From Candidatus Izemoplasmatales bacterium (GTDB lineage: Bacteria > Bacillota_I > Bacilli_A > Izemoplasmatales > Hujiaoplasmataceae), in assembly GCA_041649275.1 (NCBI GenBank), contig JBAZNL010000001.1:186001-250000 (forward strand): a stretch of DNA of 64,000 bases, written 5' to 3'. Of this stretch, positions 8,060 to 15,864 are shown in pieces. Each line of letters opens with the position of its first letter. Position 1 is the stretch's first letter. The position numbers and the translations under genes were made by a program. Below the pieces are notes generated by a model that was not told where the DNA came from, did no database searches, and saw only the letters and a program-made list of their open reading frames with translations.

Positions 8060-9831
8060 TTGAGTTCCTCCTCGGATAGCTGCGACAGCGCGATCTCGCG
8101 ATAGACGGTGCAGTCGCGCATCAGGTCGCGGTGGCTTCCCGATCCGACGATGCGTCCGTCCTGAAGGACGATGATGCGGGTGGCATCCATGATCGTGCCG
8201 ATCCGTTGTGCGACGATCAGGACGGCGGCATCGCGGGTGATCGGCTTCAGCTCGGCGCGAAGCTTCGCGTCGGTCTTGAAGTCGAGCGCCGAAAAACTGT
8301 CGTCGAAGATGAAGACGGGCGGTCTGCGAACGATGGCGCGGGCAATCGAGATGCGCTGTTTCTGGCCGCCGGAATAGTTGACGCCGCCCTGATCGACGAT
8401 GTGCTCGTACTTGTTTTCGTAGGTTTCGATGAACTCCGACGCCTGTGCGATCTCCGCGGCGCGACGGATTTCCTCCTCCGTGGCGTCCGGCTTTCCGTAG
8501 GCGATGTTCTCGGCGATCGTACCGGTGAAGAGCGTCGCGGTCTGGGGAACGAATCCGATCAAGCTGCGCAGTTTCGCGAAGCGGATTTCGCGGACGTCGA
8601 CGCCGTCGATCGTCACTTTTCCCGTCGTCGCGTCGAACAGGCGCGGGATCAGGTTGATCACCGTCGACTTGCCCGATCCGGTGGAGCCGATGATCGCGAC
8701 CGTCTCGCCCGGCCGGACCGTGAAGGAGATATCGTCGAGCACGTTCTTCTCGGCATCGGCGTACTTGAAGGAGACATGATCGAAGGCGATTTCACCTTTG
8801 AACGCATGGTCGTCGTACGCACGGCTGTCGGTGTCGACGACGGTGACGACGGTGTCGAGAATCTCGGAGATTCGCTTTCCCGAAACCTCGGCGCGCGGGT
8901 AGTTGATGAAGGTGATCGTCAGCATGATGATGCTGAACATGATCATCGTGACGTAGTTGATCACGGCGAACAGGCTTCCGAGCGCCGTGAAGTCGGTGGT
9001 CGGAGTCACGCCGGCGGCGGTCACCATGCCATACGCGAGCAGCACGACGCCGAACATGACGAGGCTGAACAGGAGGTTGATCGACGGGTTCAGGAAGGAC
9101 ATGATCCGCCCCGCCTTCATCGACGTGTCGTTCAGGTCGTCGTTCGCATCGCGGAAGCGCGCAACTTCCTTAGTCCCGCGTCCGAAAGCGCGGATGACGC
9201 GGATGCCGCTCATCGATTCGCGGCCGACGAGCGTCAGCTTGTCGATCTTCTTCTGCATGCTCTTGAAATACGGGAACACCAGAAGAAACGTCACGGTGAC
9301 GAGGATGACGAGTGCGGGGATGCCGGCGATGAGAACCTGCGACAGGGTCGGGCTGCTTTGAATCGTGAGAATGATGCCGCCGATCATCATGACCGGAATC
9401 GTGAGGATCATCCGGAAACTCATGATCGTATGCGTCTGGACCTGCTGGACATCGTTGGTCGAGCGGGTGATGAGCGTCGAGGTGCCGAACTTGTCGGACT
9501 CGGCAAGCGAGAATCCGTTCACCTTCTTGTAGATCGCGCGGCGGATGTCGCGGCCGAACCGGGTGGAGACGGTGCTCGAGAAATACGAGGTGCCGATCGT
9601 CGCGGCGGCCGAGACCAGGGTGATACCGAGCATCCAGGCGCCGTATTCGAGGATGATGGCGTAGTTCACGACGACGCCGGGTCCGTCGGGATTCGCCGTC
9701 ACGCCCTCGCCGATGAGTCGGCTCGTATAGTTTGGCAGCATCAGCGAACCGACCGACTGCGCGGTCACGAGCACGACCATCATGAGGATGGCGAACCAAT
9801 AAGGTTTCAGAAAGCGGAACAGTTTTCTCAT
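8056..9831 (-). CDS. ABC exporter half-transporter with degenerate nucleotide site
   Basis: 591 residues: six transmembrane helices then an ATPase domain. Walker A is GSTGSGKST and the signature loop is a canonical NYSGGQKQR. The Walker B end reads FIFDDSFSALD, so the catalytic Glu is replaced by Asp, and the H-loop reads VAQRIGT with Gln for His. This is the degenerate-site partner seen in heterodimeric exporters; its intact signature loop would complete the active site of the partner. The ATG at 9831 overlaps the marR stop as ATGA; a longer reading would run into marR. Confidence 0.94.
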   Translation of the reverse strand: MRKLFRFLKPYWFAILMMVVLVTAQSVGSLMLPNYTSRLIGEGVTANPDGPGVVVNYAIILEYGAWMLGITLVSAAATIGTSYFSSTVSTRFGRDIRRAIYKKVNGFSLAESDKFGTSTLITRSTNDVQQVQTHTIMSFRMILTIPVMMIGGIILTIQSSPTLSQVLIAGIPALVILVTVTFLLVFPYFKSMQKKIDKLTLVGRESMSGIRVIRAFGRGTKEVARFRDANDDLNDTSMKAGRIMSFLNPSINLLFSLVMFGVVLLAYGMVTAAGVTPTTDFTALGSLFAVINYVTMIMFSIIMLTITFINYPRAEVSGKRISEILDTVVTVVDTDSRAYDDHAFKGEIAFDHVSFKYADAEKNVLDDISFTVRPGETVAIIGSTGSGKSTVINLIPRLFDATTGKVTIDGVDVREIRFAKLRSLIGFVPQTATLFTGTIAENIAYGKPDATEEEIRRAAEIAQASEFIETYENKYEHIVDQGGVNYSGGQKQRISIARAIVRRPPVFIFDDSFSALDFKTDAKLRAELKPITRDAAVLIVAQRIGTIMDATRIIVLQDGRIVGSGSHRDLMRDCTVYREIALSQLSEEELK

Positions 9832-10259
9832 CGGGGTTTCTCCTCTTCGAAATAGTGCTTGACGCGCAGATACATCTTGCGGGTGATGTCCGAGAGACTC
9901 GCCCTTTCCTTCTCGTCGAGCGCCGAGGAGACGAGCCCGTCCCAATCGGCCAGTACGCTCGCCACATAGGCCGCCGCTTCGACGCCGGCCGACGTCGCTT
10001 CGAGGATGTATCCCCGCTGGTCTTCGGGATCGACCGTCTTCAGGATCATGCCCGCCTCGACGAGTCGAACTACGTTTCGCGTCGCGTGCGATTTATGGAA
10101 CGGCGTCTCATCGACGACGGTGTTCATCCGCACCGGCGACAGCGATGCGATCTTCATCAGATAGAATCCGGTCGGCCCCGCCAGGCAGCGTTCGGCGAGC
10201 CGCTCGTCGAAGAAGCGGTTGCGGTACTTGTTGAGGAGGTGTTCGTATTCGTTCAACAT
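9828..10259 (-). CDS. MarR family transcriptional regulator
   Basis: 143 residues, typical MarR length, with a winged-helix region around PFHKSHATRNVVRLVEAGMI and the wing DPEDQRGYILEATSAG. MarR dimers repress nearby exporter genes and release on binding phenolic or lipophilic ligands. The start at 10259 has AAAGGTGG upstream; the longer frame would read through the promoter. It is the first gene of an operon with the two ABC exporter subunits, with overlapping stop/start codons, so it probably regulates itself and the exporter. The ligand is unknown. Confidence 0.92.
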   Translation of the reverse strand: MLNEYEHLLNKYRNRFFDERLAERCLAGPTGFYLMKIASLSPVRMNTVVDETPFHKSHATRNVVRLVEAGMILKTVDPEDQRGYILEATSAGVEAAAYVASVLADWDGLVSSALDEKERASLSDITRKMYLRVKHYFEEEKPR

Positions 10260-10283
10260 GGTCTTCGCCACCTTTCGCATTCC

Positions 10284-10313
10284 AGTATAATCGTTGTTGG
10301 TTGCGTTGTCAAC
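10284..10313 (-). promoter_or_regulatory. marR promoter with candidate operator
   Basis: On the minus strand TTGACA, 17 nt spacing, TATACT. The -35 lies within GTTGACAAC, and TTGTTG...CAACAA forms an inverted repeat across the spacer, a plausible MarR site. Confidence 0.75.
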
Positions 10314-10361
10314 AATCATCCGGACGATTTCACGGAAACGACCCATGCGGACCCCGGTCAA

Positions 10362-10385
10362 GAAAAAACCCGCCTGTCGGCGGGC
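10362..10385 (-). terminator. Terminator of the degV gene
   Basis: Minus-strand CCCGCC-gaca-GGCGGG followed by TTTTTTCTT, a few bases after the degV stop. Confidence 0.9.
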
Positions 10386-10391
10386 GTTCAT

Positions 10392-11240
10392 TCATTTCAG
10401 GATGTAGAGGATGCCGATGCATCCTTCGCCGCAATGCGAGGAAATGACGCAGCCGGCATCGGTCTCGTGCATGTTCTCGACGGGCAGGAGATCCTTGAGG
10501 CGCAACTTGATGTATTCGGCGGAGTCGTGCGCCAAGGAATGGGTGATCATCAGAAATTCGGGATCGAGGCGATCCTTCAGTTCGAGCACCTCGTCGATCA
10601 GCACGTCGATTCCCGCCTGGATGCGTCCGTGCGGTTTCTTCCCGACATGCATTGCACCGTCCTTGACCTTGATGATCGGCTTGATCTTGAGGATCGTGCC
10701 CATCAGTGCGGCCAGGGCGCTGCATCGTCCGCCCTTGTAGAGGTATTCCATCGTGTTGATGACGAACTGCGTCCGTACGTTCGGGATGATCGCGTTGATC
10801 TTCTCGACGACGACGTCGACGGGATCTCCCTGTTCGCGGAACGAGGCCGCCTTGAGTACGAGCAGGCCTGTGCCGCTCGACAGGTTGGCGCCGTCGATCA
10901 GCCGGATCCGATCGGAACCGAGCTCGGCCTTAGCGAGCGTCGCGCTCTGGAAGGTCGCTGAAAACTTGGAGCCGATGCCGATGAAAAGGATGTCGAGGTC
11001 GAGCTTGAGGTATTTCTCGAAGACCGCGATGAAATCGGCTGGCGACGCCGCGGCGGTCTTCGGCAGGGCGCCGCGTTCCTTGACCTGGGCGTACATTCGC
11101 GGGACGGTGAGGTCGACGCCGTCGCGGTAGGAATCCTCGCCGAAGTTGACGTAGAGCGGGACCACGTCGATGTCATGCTTTCGGATCAAGCCATCGGTGA
11201 GGTCGCAGGTGCTGTCGGTGATCAGTTTGAATTTGGCCAT
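10392..11240 (-). CDS. DegV family fatty-acid-binding protein (FakB-like)
   Basis: 282 residues, normal DegV length. The start FKLITDSTCDL and the lipid-site loops SSGTGLLV and GGRCSALAALMG are family hallmarks. DegV/FakB proteins bind a fatty acid and present its carboxylate to the kinase FakA, giving acyl-phosphate. A fakA gene lies at 58849-60564, so both halves are in the window though far apart. I chose the ATG at 11240 (MAKFKLITDS) because upstream codons cover the promoter. It is monocistronic, with its own promoter and terminator. Chain-length preference cannot be read from the sequence. Confidence 0.92.
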   Translation of the reverse strand: MAKFKLITDSTCDLTDGLIRKHDIDVVPLYVNFGEDSYRDGVDLTVPRMYAQVKERGALPKTAAASPADFIAVFEKYLKLDLDILFIGIGSKFSATFQSATLAKAELGSDRIRLIDGANLSSGTGLLVLKAASFREQGDPVDVVVEKINAIIPNVRTQFVINTMEYLYKGGRCSALAALMGTILKIKPIIKVKDGAMHVGKKPHGRIQAGIDVLIDEVLELKDRLDPEFLMITHSLAHDSAEYIKLRLKDLLPVENMHETDAGCVISSHCGEGCIGILYILK

Positions 11241-11265
11241 GTCTATCCGTTCCCCCATGTGCACT

Positions 11266-11294
11266 ATTATATAGAAAACGACGCCCAAAGTAAA
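11266..11294 (-). promoter_or_regulatory. degV promoter
   Basis: On the minus strand TTTACT, 17 nt spacing, TATAAT, placed 26 nt before the ATG. Confidence 0.75.
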
Positions 11295-11367
11295 GAAACG
11301 CAAGTCATTTTACGAAAATGCACCATGCATCCGGGTCGCGGGTATCCTTTCCATTCCGCCGCCGAGA

Positions 11368-11376
11368 TGATATAAT
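11368..11376 (+). promoter_or_regulatory. Extended -10 promoter of the fumarate hydratase operon
   Basis: TGATATAAT at 11368-11376, 18 nt before the ATG at 11395; the -35 region (TTTCCA) is poor, as expected for an extended -10. Confidence 0.65.
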
Positions 11377-11394
11377 AGGCACGAGGTGATTTCC

Positions 11395-12234
11395 ATGAAC
11401 GTGATCTCCCGCGACCGTCTGGTCGCCGAAGTCGTCCGCATCGTCACGGAAGCGAACATCGATCTCGACGGAAAGGCCGTCGCCTGTCTTCGCGACGCAT
11501 TCCGGCGCGAGTCGAACGAACGCGCCCGAGGGATCCTAGAAGAGATCCTGGAGAATCAGGAAATCGCCAGAAACGAGCGCATTCCCATCTGTCAGGATAC
11601 CGGTGTCGCGGTCTTCTTCGTCGATCTCGGAAACGAAGTGCGGCTCGATTTCGATCTGCAGGCGGCACTCGATGAAGCCGTCGCGAAGGCCTATCGAGAC
11701 GCGTACCTGCGCAAGTCGATCGTCCGTCATCCGCTCGACCGCGTGAACACCAGGGACAACACCCCCGCCGTCGTCCACATCCGGCCGACGATGGGGTCTT
11801 CGCTTAGAATCCGTTTCGCCCCGAAGGGCGCCGGCAGCGAGAACATGAGCCGGATCGCGATGCTGACGCCGGCGGACGGCTTCGACGGAATCGTCCGGTT
11901 CGCCGTCGACACCGTCGTCGCCGCCGGCGGTCGTCCCTGCCCCCCGATCATCCTCGGCGTGGGCATCGGCGGAACCTTCGAGAAGGCGGCTCTGATCGCC
12001 AAGGAATCGCTCCTTCGCGAACTGGATGACGAGGCGGCGGATTCCCGCGACCGCGAACTCGAATGCGCGATCCTGAACGCCGTGAACGCCACAAACGTCG
12101 GTCCGATGGGACTGTCGGGCGACACGACGTGCCTTGCCGTCAAGGTCAATTCCTACCCCTGTCACATCGCCTCGCTGCCGGTGGCCGTGAATATCCAGTG
12201 CCACGCCGCCCGCCACAAGGAAATCGTTCTCTAG
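11395..12234 (+). CDS. Class I fumarate hydratase, alpha subunit (FumA/TtdA N-terminal type)
   Basis: 279 residues from the ATG at 11395, which has AGGTG 7 nt upstream. Iron-sulfur ligands are visible in ERIPICQDTG (C66), in GRPCPPIILGVGIGG and in LSGDTTCLAVKV. The family dehydrates malate to fumarate or tartrate to oxaloacetate using a 4Fe-4S cluster, split over two subunits in many anaerobes. The beta subunit follows at 12246. Fumarase cannot be told from tartrate dehydratase by sequence alone, but fumarase is more likely in a fermentative heterotroph. The oxygen-labile cluster suggests anaerobic life (inference). Confidence 0.92.
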   Translation: MNVISRDRLVAEVVRIVTEANIDLDGKAVACLRDAFRRESNERARGILEEILENQEIARNERIPICQDTGVAVFFVDLGNEVRLDFDLQAALDEAVAKAYRDAYLRKSIVRHPLDRVNTRDNTPAVVHIRPTMGSSLRIRFAPKGAGSENMSRIAMLTPADGFDGIVRFAVDTVVAAGGRPCPPIILGVGIGGTFEKAALIAKESLLRELDDEAADSRDRELECAILNAVNATNVGPMGLSGDTTCLAVKVNSYPCHIASLPVAVNIQCHAARHKEIVL

Positions 12235-12245
12235 GAGGAGACGCC

Positions 12246-12779
12246 ATGCGTACGATCCAGCTTCCGGTCAACGAATCGATTCTGACGACGCTGCACGCGG
12301 GGGAACGCGTCCTCCTCTCCGGGGTTCTCTATACCGGACGGGACGCCGCCCACAAGCGCATGGTGGAAGCCGTCCTGAAGGACGAGCAGCCGCCGTTTCC
12401 GTTCGACGGCGCGATGATCTACTATACCGGCCCCACGCCCGCCAAACCGGGAGCGCCGATCGGGGCCTGCGGGCCGACTTCAAGCTATCGGATGGACCCC
12501 TACTCGATCGAGCTGATGCCCTGCGGACTGCGCGCCATGCTCGGAAAGGGACCGCGTGGAAAGGCCTTCCGCGACGCCCTCGTGAAGAACGCTTCCGTCT
12601 ACCTCGTCATCACCGGCGGCATCGGGGCGCTTTTGTCCAAGCGCGTCAAATCCGCCGAGGTCGTCGGCTATCCCGACCTCGGCGCCGAAGCGGTCTACCG
12701 TCTCGAGGTCGATGACTTCCCCGCCATCGTGGCCTACGACGTTCATGGCGGGAACGTCTTCGGGGACGCCGACGAATAA
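12246..12779 (+). CDS. Class I fumarate hydratase, beta subunit (FumA/TtdB C-terminal type)
   Basis: 177 residues from the ATG at 12246, preceded by TAGGAGGAGACGCC that overlaps the end of the alpha gene region. Conserved stretches are VLLSGVLYTGRDAAHKRM, YYTGPTPAKPG, GPTSSYRMDPY and GKGPRG, all typical of the C-terminal hydrolyase domain. It completes the active site with the alpha subunit; the spacing of 11 nt and shared promoter show a two-gene operon ending at the terminator at 12781. Confidence 0.93.
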   Translation: MRTIQLPVNESILTTLHAGERVLLSGVLYTGRDAAHKRMVEAVLKDEQPPFPFDGAMIYYTGPTPAKPGAPIGACGPTSSYRMDPYSIELMPCGLRAMLGKGPRGKAFRDALVKNASVYLVITGGIGALLSKRVKSAEVVGYPDLGAEAVYRLEVDDFPAIVAYDVHGGNVFGDADE

Positions 12780-12780
12780 G

Positions 12781-12826
12781 AAAATCTCCGTTCGGGCGCG
12801 ACACGCCTGAACGGAGATTTCTTTTT
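12781..12826. terminator. Bidirectional terminator between fumarase genes and proS
   Basis: AAATCTCCGTTC...GAACGGAGATTT with CTTTTT on the plus side and a T-run on the minus side, between two convergent gene ends. Confidence 0.9.
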
Positions 12827-12830
12827 ATGA

Positions 12831-14273
12831 TCAGTAGGCCTTGGCGAAGAGGACGACCTTGTCCGCCTTCTTCCCGCAGACGGGACAGACGTCGCCGACC
12901 GGCGTCTGGTCGAAGGGAAGGCAGCGGGACGTGGCGGACGTGTCTTCCTTGATCTTGTTCTCGCAGGCGACATCGCCGCACCACATCGTCTTGACGTAAC
13001 CCGGCTCGTTCTGGATCAGCCGCTTGAACTCTTCATAGGTGACGGCCACGCGCGTGTTGGCGGCGACGTTCTCCGCCGCCCGGGCGAGCATTTCGTCGTG
13101 GATCGTCCGCATGAGCGAAAGCACGGTCTCGGCGACCTGGTCGAGCTGCACGCGGATCTTCACGCCGTCGATGCGCTTTGCGATCACGCATTCGCCGGCG
13201 GCGACATCGCGCGGTCCGACTTCGATGCGCAGGGGAACGCCCTTCATCTCGTACTCGCTGAACTTCCATCCCGGCGACTTGTCGGAATCGTCGACCTTGA
13301 CGCGGACGCCCGCCGCTTCGAGCGCGGAGCGGATCCCGACCGCGGCATCGGCGACTTCCGGCTTCTGTCCCATGATCGGGATCACGACCGCCTGAACGGG
13401 AGCGACATAGGGAGGCAGAACGAGTCCCGAATCGTCGCCGTGCACCATGATGACAGCGCCGATAAGACGCGTGGAGACGCCCCAGGAAGTCTGGAAGACG
13501 TTCTTGACGATGCCGTCCCTGTCCTGGAACTTGATATCGAAGTGCTTCGCGAAACCGGTGCCGAAATAATGCGTCGTACCGCTCTGCAGGGCTTTCCCGT
13601 CATGCATCAGCGCTTCGATCGAATAGGTCTCTTCGGCGCCCGCGAACTTCTCCTTGTCCGTCTTCCGTCCGGTCACGAACGGAATCGCGAGCAGGTCGCG
13701 GCCGAGGTCGCGATAAATGTCGAGCATGCCGAGGACTTCGGCGCGGGCTTCGGTCTCCGTAGCATGGATCGTATGACCTTCCTGCCAGAGGAATTCGGAT
13801 CCGCGCAGGAAGGGACGGGTCGTCTTCTCCCAACGCACGACGGAGCACCACTGGTTGTACTTCTTCGGCAAATCGCGGTAGGAGGAGACGACCTTCGCGT
13901 AATGGTCGCAGAACAGGACTTCCGACGTCGGGCGGATGATCAGGCGCTCGGCGAGCTGTTCCTTTCCGCCGATCGTGACGATCGCGGTTTCGGGAGCGAA
14001 ACCGGCGACATGGTCGGCTTCCTTCATGAAAAGCGACTCCGGAATCAAAAGCGGCATGTACACGTTCTCGTGGCCGGTGGCCTTGAACTGCGCGTCCAGA
14101 TGCTTCTGGATGTTCTCCCAGATGGCATAGCCGTAGGGACGATAGATGATGAAACCCTTGGCGTCGGTGTAGTCCATCAGTTCCGCCTTGCGGCAGACGT
14201 CCGTATACCACTGGGCGAAATCGACGTCGCGGCTGGTGATCGATTTGACGAGTTTTTCCTTGTTCTGTTCCAT
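12831..14273 (-). CDS. proS: Prolyl-tRNA synthetase, archaeal/eukaryal type (ProS type 3)
   Basis: 480 residues, without the ~180-residue insertion of the common bacterial ProRS. Class II motif 2 is in RWEKTTRPFLRGSEFLWQ. The C-terminal extension has Cys pairs (CGDVACENK and CPVCGKKA) and ends in FAKAY, the terminal Tyr typical of this type. It attaches proline to tRNA-Pro; a tRNA-Pro(CGG) gene lies at 47977. The ATG at 14273 has GAGGTG 8 nt upstream. It has its own promoter, and the leader is only about 28 nt, too short for a T-box. Confidence 0.95.
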   Translation of the reverse strand: MEQNKEKLVKSITSRDVDFAQWYTDVCRKAELMDYTDAKGFIIYRPYGYAIWENIQKHLDAQFKATGHENVYMPLLIPESLFMKEADHVAGFAPETAIVTIGGKEQLAERLIIRPTSEVLFCDHYAKVVSSYRDLPKKYNQWCSVVRWEKTTRPFLRGSEFLWQEGHTIHATETEARAEVLGMLDIYRDLGRDLLAIPFVTGRKTDKEKFAGAEETYSIEALMHDGKALQSGTTHYFGTGFAKHFDIKFQDRDGIVKNVFQTSWGVSTRLIGAVIMVHGDDSGLVLPPYVAPVQAVVIPIMGQKPEVADAAVGIRSALEAAGVRVKVDDSDKSPGWKFSEYEMKGVPLRIEVGPRDVAAGECVIAKRIDGVKIRVQLDQVAETVLSLMRTIHDEMLARAAENVAANTRVAVTYEEFKRLIQNEPGYVKTMWCGDVACENKIKEDTSATSRCLPFDQTPVGDVCPVCGKKADKVVLFAKAY

Positions 14274-14301
14274 GTTCAGCACCTCGGTTTTTCAAGTACC
14301 C

Positions 14302-14330
14302 ATTATATCATGGATGCCCCGCCGTTTCCA
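14302..14330 (-). promoter_or_regulatory. proS promoter overlapping a palindrome
   Basis: On the minus strand TGGAAA, 17 nt spacing, TGATATAAT (extended -10). The -35 box lies in the inner part of the hairpin at 14317-14345. Confidence 0.7.
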
Positions 14331-14345
14331 CCGGAAACGGCGGGG
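14317..14345 (-). terminator. Hairpin after galT (terminator or operator)
   Basis: A perfect 13-bp stem, CCCCGCCGTTTCC with a 3-nt loop and GGAAACGGCGGGG. It follows the galT stop, but on the minus strand no T-tract follows; an A-tract precedes it. Termination is therefore uncertain. Confidence 0.5.
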
Positions 14346-14358
14346 ATTTTCGTTTCGA

Positions 14359-15864
14359 TCAGCGGGGAAAGACGCGTTCGACGAAGTCGAGGAAGGAGTC
14401 CCGGCTTTCCGTCTTGAAGACGCCGCAATCCTCGAGGACGCGTTCGAAGACGCGTCCGACCTCGGCTTTCAGGTAGCCGTCCGCGGCTTCGGGCTCCCGT
14501 TTCGGCAGCGCGAGCGTACCGATCCACGGCAGATGCTTCTCGAGATCGGGGATCGTCGACGGATCGATTCCCTCCAGCAGACACTTGCGGATCTGGTCGA
14601 GTTCGGCCTTGAGCCGACCGGGCAGGACGGCGAGACCCATCACTTCGATCAGGCCGATGTTCTCCTTCTTGATGTGGAAATACTCCTCGCGCGGATGGAA
14701 CAACCCGTAGGGACGGTCCGCGGTGGCCCGGTTGTTGCGGAGAACGACATAGAACACGTAGACCTCTCGATTCGGTCCGGTCCGGCGGAGGATCGGCGTC
14801 ACCGTATTATGGGGAACGCCTTCGGTTTCGCGCAGGATCCCGAGCGCGGGATGTTCGTAATGTTTCCAGGCTTCGTAGAGACGGTCGACGGCGTCGACCA
14901 CCTTTTCCGGATTCGTCCCTTCAATCCGGACGACCGACATCGGCCAGTCGAGCACCTCGGCCTTGACGCCCTCGCCGGCAAAGGTCGCGATCGTGCGCGC
15001 GCTTTCGATCGGAAAGACGTAGTTTCCGCCTTGAAAATGATAATGCGTGAGGATCGACCCGCCGACGATCGGCAGGCCGGCGTTGGAGCCGATCAGGTAG
15101 TGGGGGAAGCGGTCGACGAAGTCGACGAGTTCGAAAAACGTCGTGCGGTCGACCTTCATCGGCACGTGCTCCTTCTTCAGGACGATGCAGTGCTCGTTGA
15201 AGTAGGCGTAGGGGGAGTACTGCAATCCCCAACCGTCGGTCTCGCCGTTCAGCGTGAGCGAGATCACGCGATGGTTCGCGCGCGGTGCCTTCTCGAGCGT
15301 GCCGTAGAAGCCGACGTTTTCCATGCAGAGGGCGCACTTCGGATATCCTTCCGTCGACTTCAGTTTCGCGAGGGCGATCAGTTTCGGATCCTTCTCCGGT
15401 TTCGAGAGGTTGATCGTGATGTCGAGTGGTCCGTATTGTCCTTCGTAGACGTAGTTGATGTTCTTCGCGATGCGGGCGGTCTTGATGTAGTTGGTCGCCT
15501 TCGAGAGACGATAGAACCATGCGGTCGCGGACGTCGCATCCCCATCTTCCTGAAGCAGCTGCTTGAACCGGCGGTCGAGTTCGGCCGGACGAGGCAAAAA
15601 ACAGTCCATCAGCTTGGCTTCGAAGTTGTCACGGAGGGGTTCGACGTCCGCCTCGATCAGCCCGCGCTCGAGCGCGTGGGCGATCAGACCGTCCATCGTC
15701 GCAAAGAAATCGACCGTTCCGGCGATCTTCTCCGCCGCGAAGGAATCGAGCCGGTACAGGAACAGGAGCGCGTTGATCGCGTATTCGCGGTCGGCGGGAT
15801 CGAGGATGCGTTCGTCCGCCGCATAGCGGACCAGTTCGTTCAGAAGGGTTCCGAGCGGCTTCAT
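14359..15864 (-). CDS. galT: UDP-glucose--hexose-1-phosphate uridylyltransferase, type II
   Basis: 501 residues, the length of the Firmicutes type II GalT rather than the ~350-residue type I. The active-site region is LTHYHFQGGN (residues in the HxH-Q pattern), with YSPYAYFNEHCIVL upstream. It exchanges UMP between UDP-glucose and galactose 1-phosphate in the Leloir pathway. It is the last gene of galM-galE-galT, and its start overlaps the galE stop as ATGA. No galactokinase is present in the window. Confidence 0.95.
   Translation of the reverse strand: MKPLGTLLNELVRYAADERILDPADREYAINALLFLYRLDSFAAEKIAGTVDFFATMDGLIAHALERGLIEADVEPLRDNFEAKLMDCFLPRPAELDRRFKQLLQEDGDATSATAWFYRLSKATNYIKTARIAKNINYVYEGQYGPLDITINLSKPEKDPKLIALAKLKSTEGYPKCALCMENVGFYGTLEKAPRANHRVISLTLNGETDGWGLQYSPYAYFNEHCIVLKKEHVPMKVDRTTFFELVDFVDRFPHYLIGSNAGLPIVGGSILTHYHFQGGNYVFPIESARTIATFAGEGVKAEVLDWPMSVVRIEGTNPEKVVDAVDRLYEAWKHYEHPALGILRETEGVPHNTVTPILRRTGPNREVYVFYVVLRNNRATADRPYGLFHPREEYFHIKKENIGLIEVMGLAVLPGRLKAELDQIRKCLLEGIDPSTIPDLEKHLPWIGTLALPKREPEAADGYLKAEVGRVFERVLEDCGVFKTESRDSFLDFVERVFPR

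Noticed and set aside
5258..8104. Long plus-strand frames (e.g. 948 codons at 5258-8104, 869 codons at 2832-5441)
   Set aside because: They lie opposite manA, the ABC transporter, rimO and DUF368 genes and have the same artificial D/R/V/H-rich composition.
14274..14301. T-box leader before proS (or aspS at 37528-37574)
   Set aside because: The leaders from -10 to ATG are only about 30-50 nt and have no specifier loop or T-box bulge sequence.
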